Positions 32,321 to 44,005 of a DNA stretch of 64,000 nucleotides are shown here, piece after piece (position 1 is the first letter of the stretch; the number at the start of each line of letters is the position of its first letter). Under the pieces are notes generated by a model. That model did no database searches, was not told the DNA's origin, and saw only the letters and a program-made list of their open reading frames with translations. The position numbers and the translations under genes are program-made. The stretch is from Plasmodiophora brassicae (lineage: Eukaryota; Endomyxa: Phytomyxea; Phytomyxea; Plasmodiophorida). The stretch is taken from the NCBI GenBank assembly GCA_036867785.1, contig CP145417.1:1-64000 (forward strand), in the 5' to 3' direction.

Positions 32321-33522
32321 ATTACGAGGCTCTGCTGCGTCACGATCCCGAGCCGGCCGACTCGACGGCGACGCCCTGCATCATGCCGACCTGGCGGGAC
32401 CCGACCTTCCGGTAGACCGACCGCCAGCGCCGGTGGATGCACGTGCTTGGTACGGTGATCCGGGCAACCGTCGCCAAGTCCCAGCACGGGGCGCCGCTGG
32501 CGATATCGGCCCAGGGCGCCGCTGGCGATATCGGCCCAGGGCGTCGCGGCGCTGGCCGGCCCCGCGTCGATCGTTGTGATTGAGCCGGACCTGGCGAACG
32601 AACCCGATTACGAGGCCGCCTCTGCCGCCGTCGGCGCCGCCGAGGCCGTCATCGAGCACGCCCAGTACGACCCCGACCGCCATGTCGACCTGCTGTTCAA
32701 GCTGGTGTCAGCCGCGCAGCTGCTGCTACTGGTGTGTCGTCCATCGCCGCCGATCCTGTCCTGCGCCCGGCGCAAGACGTCGCCGAGCCGGCCCGCCTGC
32801 GACCGTACCGTCACAGGCATGTGCCCGCCGCCGACGATGACGATGACGATGCACAATATCGAGCATCCGCAGATGCCCGCCCGCGCTAGCACCCGCCGTG
32901 ATTGCCGCGCCTCTCCTATAGCGTTCGGGGGCCCACTCGCCACTGTGACGGCGCCCCCGACCCGACGCAGCATGCCATCTACCTATCACAACGGGACCAG
33001 CGCATGCGACACGCTCGCAGGTGCATCGAGCACTGCACCGCCGTCGCTCGCCGTTTTCGACTGAGCGGCGCAGTGCGTACAAGCACCAGCTGCTCGGGCG
33101 ATTGGTCATCGCCTGACGACCCGGCGGTCCACAATCGGTTGGTTGGTTTGGTTTTATTTGTTTTTCGCGCTTTTTTCTTTTCACGCAGGCGCCTCGGTCT
33201 CGAGTCCGAGGATCGAAGGATCAGCAGCAGAACGCCAACATCCCCCGGCCAGGCAGTGCCGGCCCGTCACCTTTGTACTGGGTTCATCGCGCCTTGGACG
33301 ATATCGGAACGGGACATGATTCGCTCGGACTTGTCGACTGCACTCTTGTCGGACCTCTTTCGCCATACCGCCTATGCCGGGGAGCCGACATACACTTGTT
33401 ACGGGCCGTTCCTTTACCTCCCAGACGCTCAAGCGAGACCCCTAATTGCTCTGGCACTTTGGGCTGCCTGATCAGTAAACACCCCTTCAACATTTACGGC
33501 TGTTGGTCACCGGGACTTTTTT
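32321..33522. other. LINE remnant tail and gene-free spacer
   Basis: No supported gene. Bases 32,490-32,530 contain a short direct repeat (GGCGCCGCTGGCGATATCGG twice). A frame at 32,576-33,064 (MIEPDLANEPDYEA..) could be the decayed C-terminus of the LINE, but I see no zinc cluster. Bases 33,060-33,120 resemble the region at 25,555-25,620, next to the 3' end of LRR gene 1 (shared GCGGCGCAGTGCG, CTGCTCG, GGTCATCG), so the LRR duplication extends past the 3' ends. T-rich sequence lies at 33,140-33,182. Confidence 0.4.
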
Positions 33523-33617
33523 GGGGGAGTTCGTGCCTCGAACTGGGGACCTTGCGGTCCCGCGACTGCTTGCTGACCTGTTGCTAGTACTCCTGACCAG
33601 CTAGGCCACTGGGGCAG
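33523..33617 (-). other. tRNA-like sequence, possible SINE head or tRNA pseudogene
   Basis: On the minus strand GCCCCAGTGGCCTAGCTGGT carries a good Pol III A box (TGGCCTAGCTGG). About 60 bases later AGTTCGAGGCA resembles a B box (GTTCGANNC). The expected 3' acceptor complement of GCCCCAG is not found and the arms between the boxes do not fold into a convincing anticodon stem. A tRNA-derived SINE or a decayed tRNA fits better than a functional gene. Confidence 0.35.
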
Positions 33618-33740
33618 CGCCCCCGCGGTCCACAATCATTGCCGGGCGCCGTCTAGCCTGTTTATTCTTGCAGTAAACAACGAGAATTTCCTTGGTTGAT
33701 TCTGCGCTGGTCGACGCGTCATGGACGGAGCTGCGCTGCT

Positions 33741-35514
33741 TCAGTGATTCAAGCCAGAAACACGGCACCTCGTCAACTGCCTGATCTCAACAGGAACCGA
33801 CTGCAGCTTATTGTTATCCAAGTACCTATCAGCATCGGTTAACTGACCAGAAACGGTATCACACAACGCGGCCAATACTCACAGCCTCATCAATGACGTA
33901 ACTGCCCGATCTCGGCAGGGATCGACTGCAGGTCATTGCCATGCAAGTCTCTATCAGTAGCGGTTCAGTGGCCAGACACGGTACCATACAAACTGTGCAA
34001 TGCTCACAGCTCCCGCAACGACGTCAACTGCCCGATCTCGGCAGGGATCGACTGCAGCTGATTGTTATCCAAGACCCTATCAGCATCGGTTCACTGAACA
34101 GAAACGGTATGACATAATGCGGCCAAATACTCACAGCCTCATCAATGACGTCAACTGTCCGATCTCAACAGGAAGCGACTGCAGCTTATTGTTATCCAAG
34201 CCCCTATCAGCATCGGTTCACTGACCAGAAACGGTATCACACAATGCGGGCAGCGACTGCAATGACGTCAACTTCCCGATCTCGGAAGGAATCGATTGTA
34301 GGTTATTGTTACCCAAGTTTCTATCAGCATCGGTTCAGTGACCAGAAACGGTATCACACAAGGTGGGCAATGCTCACAGCCACTTCAACGACGTCAATTG
34401 CCCGATCTCCGCAGGAATCGTCTGCAGCTCATTGTAAGACAAGCTTCTATCGACAACGGTTCAGTGACCAGAAGCGGTGCCACCCAATGTGCCCAATACT
34501 CACAGCGTCTCCAACGACGTCAACTGCCGGATCTCGGTTGGAATCGACTGCAGCTTATTGCTATACAAATACCTATCAGCATGGGTCAGTGACCAGAAAC
34601 GGTACCAAACAATGTGCCCAATAATGACAGTGTCTCCAACGACGTCAACTGCCCGATCTCAACAGGAACCGACTGCAGCTGATTGCATTCCAAGTGACTA
34701 TCAGCATTGGTTCAGTGACCAGAAACGGTATCACACAATGCCGCCAGTACTCACAGCGTGTACAACGACTTCAACTGCCCGATCTCGGCAGGGATCAACT
34801 GCAGCTTATTCGTAGACAAGACCCTATCAGCATCGGTTCACTGACCAGAAACGGTATCACACAATGCGGCCAGTACTCACAGCGTCTCCAGCGACGTCAA
34901 CTGCCCGATCTCAAAAGGAACCGATTGCAGCTGATTGCTTTCCAAGTTCCTACCAGCATCGGTTCAGTGACCAGAAACGGTATCACACAATGCGGCCAAT
35001 ACTCACAGCGTCTTCAACGACGTCAACTGTCCGATCTCGGCAGGGATCGACTGGAACTTATTCCTTTCCAAATTCCTATCAGCATCGGTTCACTAACCAG
35101 AAACATTACCACACAATGCCGCCAATACTCACAGCGTCCTCAATGACGTCAACTGCACGATCTCGGCAGGGATTGATTGCAGGCTATTGTTACCCAAGTT
35201 CCTACCAGCATCGGTTCAGTGACCACAAACGGTATCACACAATGTGGGCAATGCTCACAGCTCTTTCAACGACGTCAACTGCGCGATCTCCGCAGGAATC
35301 GTCTGCAATTCATTGGAAGACAAGATTCTATCGACATCGGTTCAGTGACCAGAAACGGTATCACACAATGCGGCCAATCCTCACAGCGTCTTCAACGACG
35401 TCAGCTGCCCGATCTCGGCAGGGATCGACTGCAGCTTAGTCCTTTCCAAGTTCCTATCAGCATCGGTTCAGTGACCAGAAACGGCATTGCACAATGTGCC
35501 CAATACAGACGTAC
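33741..35514 (-). repeat. LRR exon-intron cassette array, 14 x 126 bp
   Basis: Exon cores at 33,783, 33,908, 34,034, 34,161, 34,278, 34,404, 34,530, 34,655, 34,781, 34,907, 35,033, 35,159, 35,285 and 35,411. Spacing is 126 except for 125, 127, 117 and 125. Unit sequence is the same family as in gene 1; the exon 1-proximal intron is nearly identical in the two genes. Confidence 0.95.
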
Positions 35515-36155
35515 AGGACAGTCAGTAGGGATGTGTCGGCGCCACATTGCACGAGAAATGGCATCATGTCCAGCCATCCCGGAGTGTCGGTAGAGCGAAA
35601 TAGGTCTTTTACCACAGCGCGACAACGCGGATGTCTGGCACCCGTACGAAGACGTCCTTGAACGAACTTTCGGCACATATCATTCATGTCATGCAGGGTT
35701 TCAAGATGTTCGATATTGTCGTTGTTGATGAGGAGCCTCTGAGCAACGATCGCAGCAAACTTCGAAATAGTACCGGGAGGGTCGGCTTGAGTCCGTAAAG
35801 CCATCTCGTTGACCACATCCTCGTCCCACGCCTTGCTGGGAAGGCGCATCTTGCGAAGGTCATCGTCGTCTCCGAATTGTAGGACGCTGTGAATGACATA
35901 ATTCGGTAGGTGATTCATTTGCCGGGGGACGTTACTGCTGTTCGTGGTGCCCGAAACCCTGTGCGTCCGAACTTCGCCCGCACGGTGCTCGTTCTGTTCG
36001 TCATTTACAAGGGGCATAGGTGGTTGCGACGGGGTATCAACTGGTTGAGTAGAGAGCGTCCCGGCATGTCTGTGGGTGGGCGGATGGCCTGATGCTCCGA
36101 CGACAATGAGGATAGCTGCGGCCGCCATGGCCGCAACCACTTCGAAACACTTCAT
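33741..36155 (-). CDS. LRR protein with one repeat per exon (14 LRR units), gene 2
   Basis: Paralogue of LRR gene 1 with the same start (MKCFEVVAAMAAAAILIVVGASG), leader, F-box-like stretch (LPNYVIHSVLQ..RLPSKAWD) and exon 1 end (35,515, phase 2, GTACGT donor). Fourteen 126-base cassettes follow, and the terminal exon ends RVSGLNH with TGA at 33,743-33,741. Two lesions are visible. In the penultimate unit (near 33,900) one base is missing and the frame ends in TGA at 33,892-33,890, so the last unit is reached only if this exon is skipped. In the unit near 34,278 about nine bases including the normal donor are gone, although a GTGTGA just downstream would keep phase 2. It may encode a shorter receptor or be decaying. 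Confidence 0.7.
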
Positions 36156-36370
36156 AACGTCCGCGATCTCCCGGAGTCCCTATTATTTCTACGTAGCCTG
36201 ATCGAGCGGTTGCAGGTAGCGTCGAATTAGAAAATTAGATCAAGAGTAGCCTTTCGCCTGGACGAGACGTCGCCGCTGATTAATCGTTAGATGGGTCACA
36301 ATGGGATCAGTCGGAACGAATAGCCTGCCCTCTGTCCAGCTGAGGTAGGTTTCGATTGAAGTCTGCAGAT
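36156..36370 (-). promoter_or_regulatory. Conserved upstream block of LRR gene 2
   Basis: Counterpart of 29,582-29,830 upstream of LRR gene 1, with the same ordered runs (CGATCGAGCGGTTGCAGGTA, GTCGAATTAGAAAATTAGAT, GCTGATTAATCGTTAGAT). The 290 bases beyond it (36,371-36,660) are AT-richer and show nothing recognisable. Confidence 0.5.
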
Positions 36371-36659
36371 GCGCCTTCGTTCCGTCGTGACGGCATGAAC
36401 GCACTGAGCGATTGCTCGAACTCTGGAACGGAACGGGTGACCCTAAAAACGCATAACTCTTTCTAGACCTTAACCCGAACACCTTGATCCAGAATTTCTC
36501 TCTACACTGCACACAAGTCAACAAGGTAAAAATATATAATGAGGTGGGAGTACCTACCTGACGTCTCCGATTCTTATCAATCCATGTGCATAAAATGTGC
36601 TTAATCCCCAGCGTCGGAAACACCGATCGAGCGACCTTACAAAGGAAAAGCGCACCTCT

Positions 36660-37200
36660 AACATGGTGGACAGGGCACGCCTGCCTCCGTCTGCCGTCGT
36701 CTGTCCAGCATGATCACCTGCAGGGCGGCAGATGTCCTGCCGAGGAGGGGCGTGACCACTGTCGCGCTGACATCCTGCTCGTCAGGTGAGGCTGTGCCCT
36801 GGCCCTCAGCCGATCGTTGCAATCGCTCGCGCACGCCCCTTGACCTGCACCATGTGATAGCGTGCCTGACCAACCGAGGGCATCGCCCAGGTCCCCGTCT
36901 ACCCGGCGGGCGGCACCTGCCTGCCCTGCAGGTCGTCCAGCAGGGCGGAGGCGGCGCCCAGAGCCCGTTGCCGCCGGTGGCGCCTGCCTGCCGTCGACGA
37001 TCCGCTGCCATCCCGGCCGGCATATCGCCGCAACCAGAACCGTTTCAATACAAGCAGGCCAGATTGACATGCGCGTATACCGACGCTGCAGGTCGTCCTG
37101 GCGTCCCCGGCGCCTAACGGCAGCGTTCGGATGCAGGGCCCAGCGTCCGTCGCCGATCGAGAGCGCCGACGTCGCCCCCGTCTGCGTGCCGACCATGGCA
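36660..37200 (-). repeat. Dispersed subtelomeric repeat, copy D (inverted)
   Basis: Its reverse complement aligns with 6,900-7,400 across the whole block: GGCACGCAGACGGGGGCGAC near the 37,200 end, then TGTATTGAAACGG, GGCGATATGCCGGCCGGGAT, CTGGGCGCCGCC, GACCTGCAGGGCAGGCAGG and CGATTGCAACGATCGGC. It is the innermost family member seen and marks the inner edge of subtelomeric sequence. Confidence 0.6.
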
Positions 37201-37678
37201 GCTAAGCTAAGACCAGACGAGCAACGGAGGCATATCGCATATCGAGCATCGCAGCACTCTTGGCGCTCGAATCGGAAAACCGGTCGCGTCTATCGTAGAC
37301 AACGCCCCTCGGTGCGCCCCTGGCCAGGGCGTAAGTAAGCGGAATGCACCTGTATTCGTCTATCTGGGCCAGTGGGACTGTTCGTCAAATACAAGGTCGC
37401 CATTGACAGGTCTCTGCGCCGTCGGAAGGGCCGACGCCTATGACTGTCGTCGAGCCCGCGCCTATGAGCGGACGTGGACTCCGGCGACGTTCGTTCGGCA
37501 CGGTGTACCGAGAATAACGGGTACGCTCAGGGACAACGGAGAACTCCACCTACGACGAGGACATAATGCTAGCTGTCTTGGTCTTCACCCGCGGTTTGTA
37601 GCAGAAGGCGGCCCAGCCTGTACCTATGGTATACACGGTATCATGAATGAACGACCAAGCAGTCTTTTATGCATTCTG
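37201..37678. other. Gene-free transition between subtelomere and core genes
   Basis: I see nothing functional here. The stretch lies between the last dispersed repeat and the 3' end of the 7TM-RGS gene and probably holds that gene's 3' UTR. Confidence 0.5.
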
Positions 37679-39240
37679 CTATTCGATCCCCGAGTGCTCC
37701 CTCGTTGTGGCCGGTTTCGAAGTCTTGATGACTTCGATGAGGGAGAACCGGCACTCGTTGGTCTCGTTAATGAACTCATCCCAGATGTCGGGGTTTTCCC
37801 GCTGAAACCTGGCAAGAGCATTATCGCACATGAGTGCGACGACCTGTTCGCACGCTGGACGGAACACATCGCGATGCAGCAAATGCGTTGGCCAGACATG
37901 AGCGTTCGTTGCCGGGATGACTGCTTGATGGCTGTGTACTCGCCGCACCTTGGTGCTCGAGGGACTAACCGCTATAAAGGCTCGTCTCGCGCTGTCACTG
38001 ATGTTAATTTCCAGCGGGCTCCCACTTGTAATGTACGTCTTCCAGATCAGAAACGCCTTTTCGGATGAAGTCGGCGATGGGAACGTTTTCCTGTAAGCTT
38101 CGGCATCCCTCCAGAAAAGAAGGTTCTCCACACTGAGCTCTTCTTCGAGTTGCTTCCTGAGCGGGAGACTGTAAGCCGTTACCTAAGCGGGTGCACTGAG
38201 CGCAGTGCCGTACCGAAACGCATTGAAGCGACGCTCGGACGAGTGCAGGAATCGTTCCAGAAAGTCGGCAACGCCAAGGTTATTGCCTCCGAGCACGTGT
38301 ACATCATCGGAATTCGGGAGATACGTTTGGTAGATCGGGGCCACTAACGACCTGAACAATTACGTGATCAGTGATCTGCGTCGTGAATGTGCTTCGATAT
38401 TGCCTACCGAAGGAGAATGCAGTCGATAAGAGCGACGACATAAAGAGCGGAAAACAGCATCGGTGGCTCGAACGCGTTCAAGTACGGGTCCACTGCAACG
38501 ACGTAAAGAACACCACCAACAATCTGTGCTACTGCGACACTCCTCAAGATGGCTTTGATGCCGAACTTATCAACGATCAGGCGTAAGCGGAGAGAGAGGA
38601 GAGCCACGAAGACCGATTGGACAATAATCTTTGCTGAGTAGACCAAACCAAACCGCACAAAGGTTGCCGACGACAGGTACGCGTCGATGAATTTCGTTGT
38701 CAGCACATCCTGGCATAACGTGTACGCGTATGCTACATGCAAGCATATCATACCGAAACAGCTGATCACCATAAGACAGCCAATGCCCTGGGGTGATAGC
38801 ATCCAAGAGAGCCGACGAATCCTTGTCATGCGCCGGTCGAACTTGTCTTCATCAGCGCTCGCGTCGTCCGCGAGCAGTCCTTGAGTATGTGTGCGCCGAT
38901 ATGCGAAGTACAGGGACGCGGCGAACATTGTAAAGCTATCGAACACAGAGTTCTGAAACGAGAAGAGGGCCAAGGTGGGCGCTAGGACCGTAATTGTGGG
39001 CTGCCCAACCGCAAGGGTAGACACCAAACATGATGACATGGAATGCAGACATAGACAGCAATTGCAAGTGAATAGCAGCCACGAGCGCATGTTCTTAATA
39101 GGTTGCACATTGCGCCTCCTCCAGAACATGAGCAAACCCGCTATGTATACAGCCGAATGAACAGCAGTCACCGTAATCCAGAACGACAACGCTTCCTCTT
39201 TGGTGGCGCCGTCATTTGTCGTCATTGCGGAGTGGATCAT
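37679..39240 (-). CDS. 7TM protein with C-terminal RGS domain
   Basis: Three exons: 39,240-38,408, 38,351-38,214 and 38,168-37,679. Introns of 56 and 45 bases are both phase-consistent and give 486 residues. Exon 1 encodes seven hydrophobic spans: about residues 20-42, 53-75, 82-112 (long), 150-172, 190-215, 228-247 and 257-277. Exons 2 and 3 encode the RGS fold: FLERFLHSSERRFNAF, ENLLFWRDAEAYRKTF, AFLIWKTYITSG and DVFRPACEQVVALMC. RGS domains accelerate GTP hydrolysis on G-alpha subunits. A 7TM-RGS fusion, as in plant AtRGS1 and several protists, places that activity under a membrane sensor. The exon 2 join restores the first RGS helices exactly, which supports the splice model. The protein should sit in the plasma membrane with RGS inside; the ligand is unknown. 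Confidence 0.85.
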
Positions 39241-39957
39241 TAGGTGGTCGACGACAGTACCCCTCTATTGTTCGCTCTAGTACCTTTCCTATGACTGGGC
39301 GGAGCAGCCGTTTAAGGATCAGCATCAGTAGGTACACACTATAATAACCAACTCTTGATGCTGTGTGTGGCTTTCCCATTCTCCGGGGGCCGCATTCTCT
39401 CAGCCTTCTGGTTTGCGAAAGCCGACTTGACGCGATGACCGAATGATGGTGCTAGAGGCATCACACATCGCCACGCCACACGCCATTTCGAAGTGTGTGC
39501 GAAGCACCATGTGCCCCTACCGCCACCGGGCAATGAACAAGTTTACGCATCACCCGCTCTGGGTCTTCGTCGTCGACCTAACCGTTCAAGAGAAACAGCC
39601 CAGTGACACGCCCAGAGCGCGTTGCCTCTTTGGCGTCTCGACGATTAGTCTGATCACACCAACCTTTGAACCACCGTGTCCATGGATCCGTCCGATTCGC
39701 ATCCTCGATCTACCTAGGGCCTTCGCTGGTACGCACGATCAATCGCTATTGGGCGATATTTACCTCTCCTGCCCCCCCCCCCCCCCCCCTCCCCCCATAT
39801 ACTAGAGATATTTGCTCGGGTGATATCTTCCCTGTCGGTACGAGGTCAAGGTCACGTACCGGAATCCGCCATTGGTATCGTCGCCGTCCAGCAGCCGTTT
39901 GTTGCTACGCCGTGTGCGACCGAGTCGCTTGGGGCCTTGCTCGTGCACACCGCACTG
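39241..39957. other. Divergent intergenic region with poly-C tract
   Basis: Lies between the start codons of the 7TM-RGS gene (minus) and the DM10 gene (plus) and so must hold both promoters. A C-only run with one T occurs at about 39,775-39,796. Frames across the region do not resemble proteins. Confidence 0.5.
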
Positions 39958-41656
39958 ATGGCGTCGTCGGACCCTCGAGCACGTGCGCATCGCGTGCCCC
40001 TTCTGCCCGGCCATGTGATCAACACGACGGTCGGCGAGTCGTTCCATCGTGGTCATCTGTTCGATATCTGCAACGGAATCCGCACCGAGAAGGCGTCCAC
40101 TCGGTCGCCAAGCAGTGCACCGACATGCGACCCGGCGAGCACGACGGCGACCCGTCACGACAACCAAGTTCGTCAGGACAAGAAGGTGAATGATGCCAGC
40201 CCGAGAGTATCCGGCCTGCCCATGTCGACATTGCCGCCCTGGATCGCTTACGCCAACCGTGTCCTGCGTCTGTACGCGTACTACAAGGAGGCCGTCAACG
40301 AAAGTGCTGTGGAGACCTGGCGTGTACGTCGCTGCACCATCCTGTACTACCTCGAGGACGGCACCCTGCAAGTCAACGAGGTTGACGAAGTCAACTCGGG
40401 CCTGACGCACGGGGCCTTCATGTTGAAACGGCATCGGGTCCCTGTTCCGGGTCAGGCTCCGGGTCGCTTCTTGGCCCCTGGCGACCTGCGCGTCGGGTCC
40501 CAGGTTGACCTGTACGGGCGGCGCCTACACATCTACGACGCGGACCAGTGGACGCGCGCCTTCTTCGACAACGACGACACGCTGGGCACGGAACCGCCTC
40601 AGGACCCGTTCCACGAAAGGCTGACGCAGCTGAAGTCGTCGTCAGCGACGACCGAATCGGCCTCTCGATTTGCAGAAGCGCTCCATGGGAAGCCGTCGAA
40701 GAAGGCCCTGGAGCGATCCCGAAAGATGCTGGCCAACATGGGCACTGTGCTGCGATTCTGGGCCCGTCTCGAAGACCAGGACGCTGCGCCTGCCGACGAG
40801 TCGTCCCAGGCCTTCATTTTGCATTACTTCGTCGAGGACGATACCGTGGAGATCGTTCGTGACAAGCAGTGCAGCAAGGGGGCCTCGTCCGATGCCGCTC
40901 GCATGCTCCTGCGCCGACAGGCCCTGCCGCGACGCTTCACGATGGCCGGAGCCGCCAGCATCGGTATGGACCACTCGGAGACGGTCGGCATGTACACAGC
41001 GGGCGACCTGCGCATCGGCGCCGTCATTGAAGCCTACGGACGACGCCTCCGCCTCTTGCGTGCTGACAGGTTCACCAAGGATTACTACAAGGCCACGTTC
41101 GGCCTCAGCGACGCCGACCTCGCCGACCTCGTGGTCGGGGCCAGTGGCAGCCATCAGGCACAGGCGCCAAAGCCGACGACGTCATTGAGCAAGTCGCAGG
41201 TCGAAACGGCGGCATCGTCGGAGGCGTCGTCCTTCTCGTTGCAGTTCGGGTCGCCAGCCCGCAAGCGTCGCTCGCCCGGCTTCCAGATGCGCTTCCTGGC
41301 GTCCCTGTCCTCGTCGAGCACCTACGACGTCGATCGGCGCTTCGTCGTCACGTTCGATATCGGAACGGATGAGCTCAGCGTGTACGAGACGGTGCAGGCC
41401 AACTCGGGGTTCACCGGCGGTAAGATGATGGAGAAAAGCAGCGCGCGTATCAACCCGACCACCGGGCAGCCGTTCGTTGCTGGCGACATGCAGGTCGGGG
41501 CCAGTATTGTTGTCAACGGGTTCCGATTCCACCTTCTCCAGGTACGTTATTAATCTGTGGGTGGGTATCAATCGCGGCACGGATTAACGTGCAATGTGGG
41601 TTCAGGCCGACGACGCCACGCTGCGCTACATGAAGGAGCAGCACCCCAACGAATAA
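39958..41656 (+). CDS. EFHC1/EFHC2-like axonemal protein with three DM10 domains
   Basis: Exons 39,958-41,541 and 41,606-41,656 join through a 64-base phase-0 intron (GTACGT..TTCAG) to give 544 residues. The splice restores the family ending FHLLQ-ADDATLRYM; unspliced, the frame would stop at 41,553. The ATG at 39,958 is chosen because RVPLLPGHVI, the start of the family homology, follows closely; the open frame upstream has no homology. DM10 domains lie at about residues 100-205 (LRLYAYYKE, ILYYLEDGTLQV), 262-380 (LRFWARLED, LHYFVEDDTVEIV) and 443-540 (MRFLASLSS, FVVTFDIGTDELSVYE). EFHC proteins are microtubule inner proteins of ciliary doublets, so this implies a flagellated cell type. The C-terminal EF-hand of animal EFHC1 is absent. 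Confidence 0.9.
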
Positions 41657-42097
41657 ATCGCGCCGCACGCTGGATTGCATTCCCTGGGTGGACACAGAGC
41701 AGGACGCCCTAAGCAGGTCGTCCCGGCCATGGCAGGCACCGGCGCAGTACGTCGTTTAGATACGTATAACGGACAATGGGGGCCCGCTGACGCCAGAAGT
41801 CAGAGCGGCAGTACGTCACGAGTTGGATGGATGGCGATTGGCGACCCCCGCAGCACACACGGGAGTCCATCCAATCCACGTACGCAGGTGTCCGCATTGG
41901 ATCGATGGCGAATCGCCGAATTGGCTATTGGCGGCCCCACCCGCAACCCGCGGCGCGGGGAGTCCATCCTGTCCAAGTATAGCACCGACGCAGGCGTCCG
42001 CCTGTCCGGAATTAGGCATACGACGTCGGGCAGCAGCAGCGACCGGCAGTTGAGATCTGGGCTGAGCCGGTGCAGCAGCCCAGACTGCTCTGTCATC

Positions 42098-43970
42098 ATG
42101 TCGGCGCGTGACGGCTGCTCGGGTGGAAAGACGGCCAGCGTGGACGCCCTGGAGCGTCAGATCGAGCGCGTGTCGGGTCGCGTGTCGTGCACGGAGGCGC
42201 TGGCGCGCCTCCTGGTGCAGGTGGCCGAGATGGAAGCGGACTATGCCGCCAGGTGCCGCGACATGTCGTCGGCGATGCTCGACCTGACCAACGAACATCG
42301 CCTGATGCGCTCGGCGACGCAGTCGATGGTGGCCATGCAGGCCTGGCAGGCCGACCTGCACTCGCGCGCCGCTGCCCGCTGCATGGAAGAGGCGCAGGCG
42401 TTGCTGTCGACGCGGACGACGGCCATGGCCACGATCCGATCGGCGACGACGCAGCTGAAGGCCATGCGCAAGGAGCAGCTGGCCGACACCAAGGCCATGG
42501 ACAAGGCCCTGGCACAGTGCGAACGCGCCAGCGACCAGGCCATCGTCGCCCACTGGGCGCTCGTCGACTACACGAACTCGAGCACGGCCGATGCGCCCGT
42601 CGACGAACAGATCGTTCGGGCGGCGGCCGCCAGGAAGAAGGAACTCATCGCCGCCGATCGCCGCTATTGCGACACTGTCCGGCAGGCACGCGCCGGCGCC
42701 ATCGTACGTCCATTGTCGTTCCCGGCTGCCGTCCGAATCGCAACTGATGACAACGCCTGTTCGTACAGCGCCGCGATCGTCAATGTCGCCTGCTGCTGAA
42801 CACCCTGGCCGATGCTGACCGTGCCCGCGTGCAGTCGTGCCTGGCGACTCTGTCGGGCGTGCTGCATGAGCGTCAAGGTATGCCAGTGCCGGGTTGGGTG
42901 TCGTTGCGCGCATCGCCTTGACGTCGTACTGCTGCTGCTGCAGAACTGGTCGACCAGCTGGCGAGTCGCACGCCGGCGGTTCGCGACGTCGTCCAGGCCG
43001 CTGAGCGCGGCACCGACGACCTGCGCGCTATCGATGCCGAGATCGATGTGCAGGACGATATCGACATCCCGACCTACACGAAGGTGAAGGGCCTGTCTGT
43101 CGTCGGTGCTGACCCGGATGCGGATCCGGCCGATGAGGGTTCCCCTCCAGCGACGCCGGCCAGTAGCCCCGCTCGCGCCGCACGATCGGACCTGGACGAG
43201 TTCTGGGACTCTGCCCTGCGTACGATCATTGATGGCCCTCGACCAGGCGTCACCGTCCCGCGTAGCACCGACCCGGATGAACCGAAGGACCTCAGGGGCC
43301 GCTGTCTCTTCGGTTTGCGATCGCGACCCGGCCGATCGGCGTTCGCCGACGCCCTGTCCCGTCAGACGCGACGGTCGGCGTCGATCTCGTCGTCGGCGTT
43401 CACGGCGCTGGGCGAGCTGGTCAACACGCTCCTGACCGAAGCCGATCGTGACATCCGCCCCGTGGTATCGTGCCTGACGTCTGTCCAGGCCCTGTCGCAT
43501 GCGGGGCGCCCGCTCCACGAGCTGATTGCCGCGCACCCGATCTGGAAGGAGATCGACACCTGGCAACGGGCGGTCGATGATTCAGGCACGTCCGGTGCCG
43601 TCCCGGTCGTCGAGCGCTGGCACTGCGACGAGGAGAGCGAGGACGCGCGTGCCCTCGTCAAAGGCAACCTCGTGGCGCGGCTGATGACCATGGCGCACAA
43701 CATGTCGATGATGGGCGGTTGGTCGTTCGAGGCGGTCCTCGAGTTCGTCAACGGGATCGCCAAGCGCCACGAGTGTGACGCCGACCAGGTCGAGATGCTG
43801 CAGCGGTCTGTCTGCAACGATTTTCGCATCGAGTACAGGGCCACACCGACGGGCGACAGGGCGGCGACGCCTGGTCCGGATCCGATACCCAAGGTGGCGT
43901 CCTCCTCGTCTGCTGCGGCGTCCCTGGCGTCCATTCGGGGCAAATTCAAGAACCTGTTAGGCGGATTCCA

Positions 43971-44005
<35 letters not shown>

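Noticed and set aside
37403-38068. Plus-strand frame of 221 codons
   Set aside because: It lies antisense to the RGS exons and resembles nothing; the minus strand matches the RGS family closely.
39775-39796. Poly-C tract as a regulatory element
   Set aside because: Simple-sequence slippage explains it; nothing ties it to either neighbouring gene.
41816-42913. Minus-strand frame of 365 codons
   Set aside because: Arg/His/Gly-rich shadow of the coiled-coil gene, with no splice or family support.
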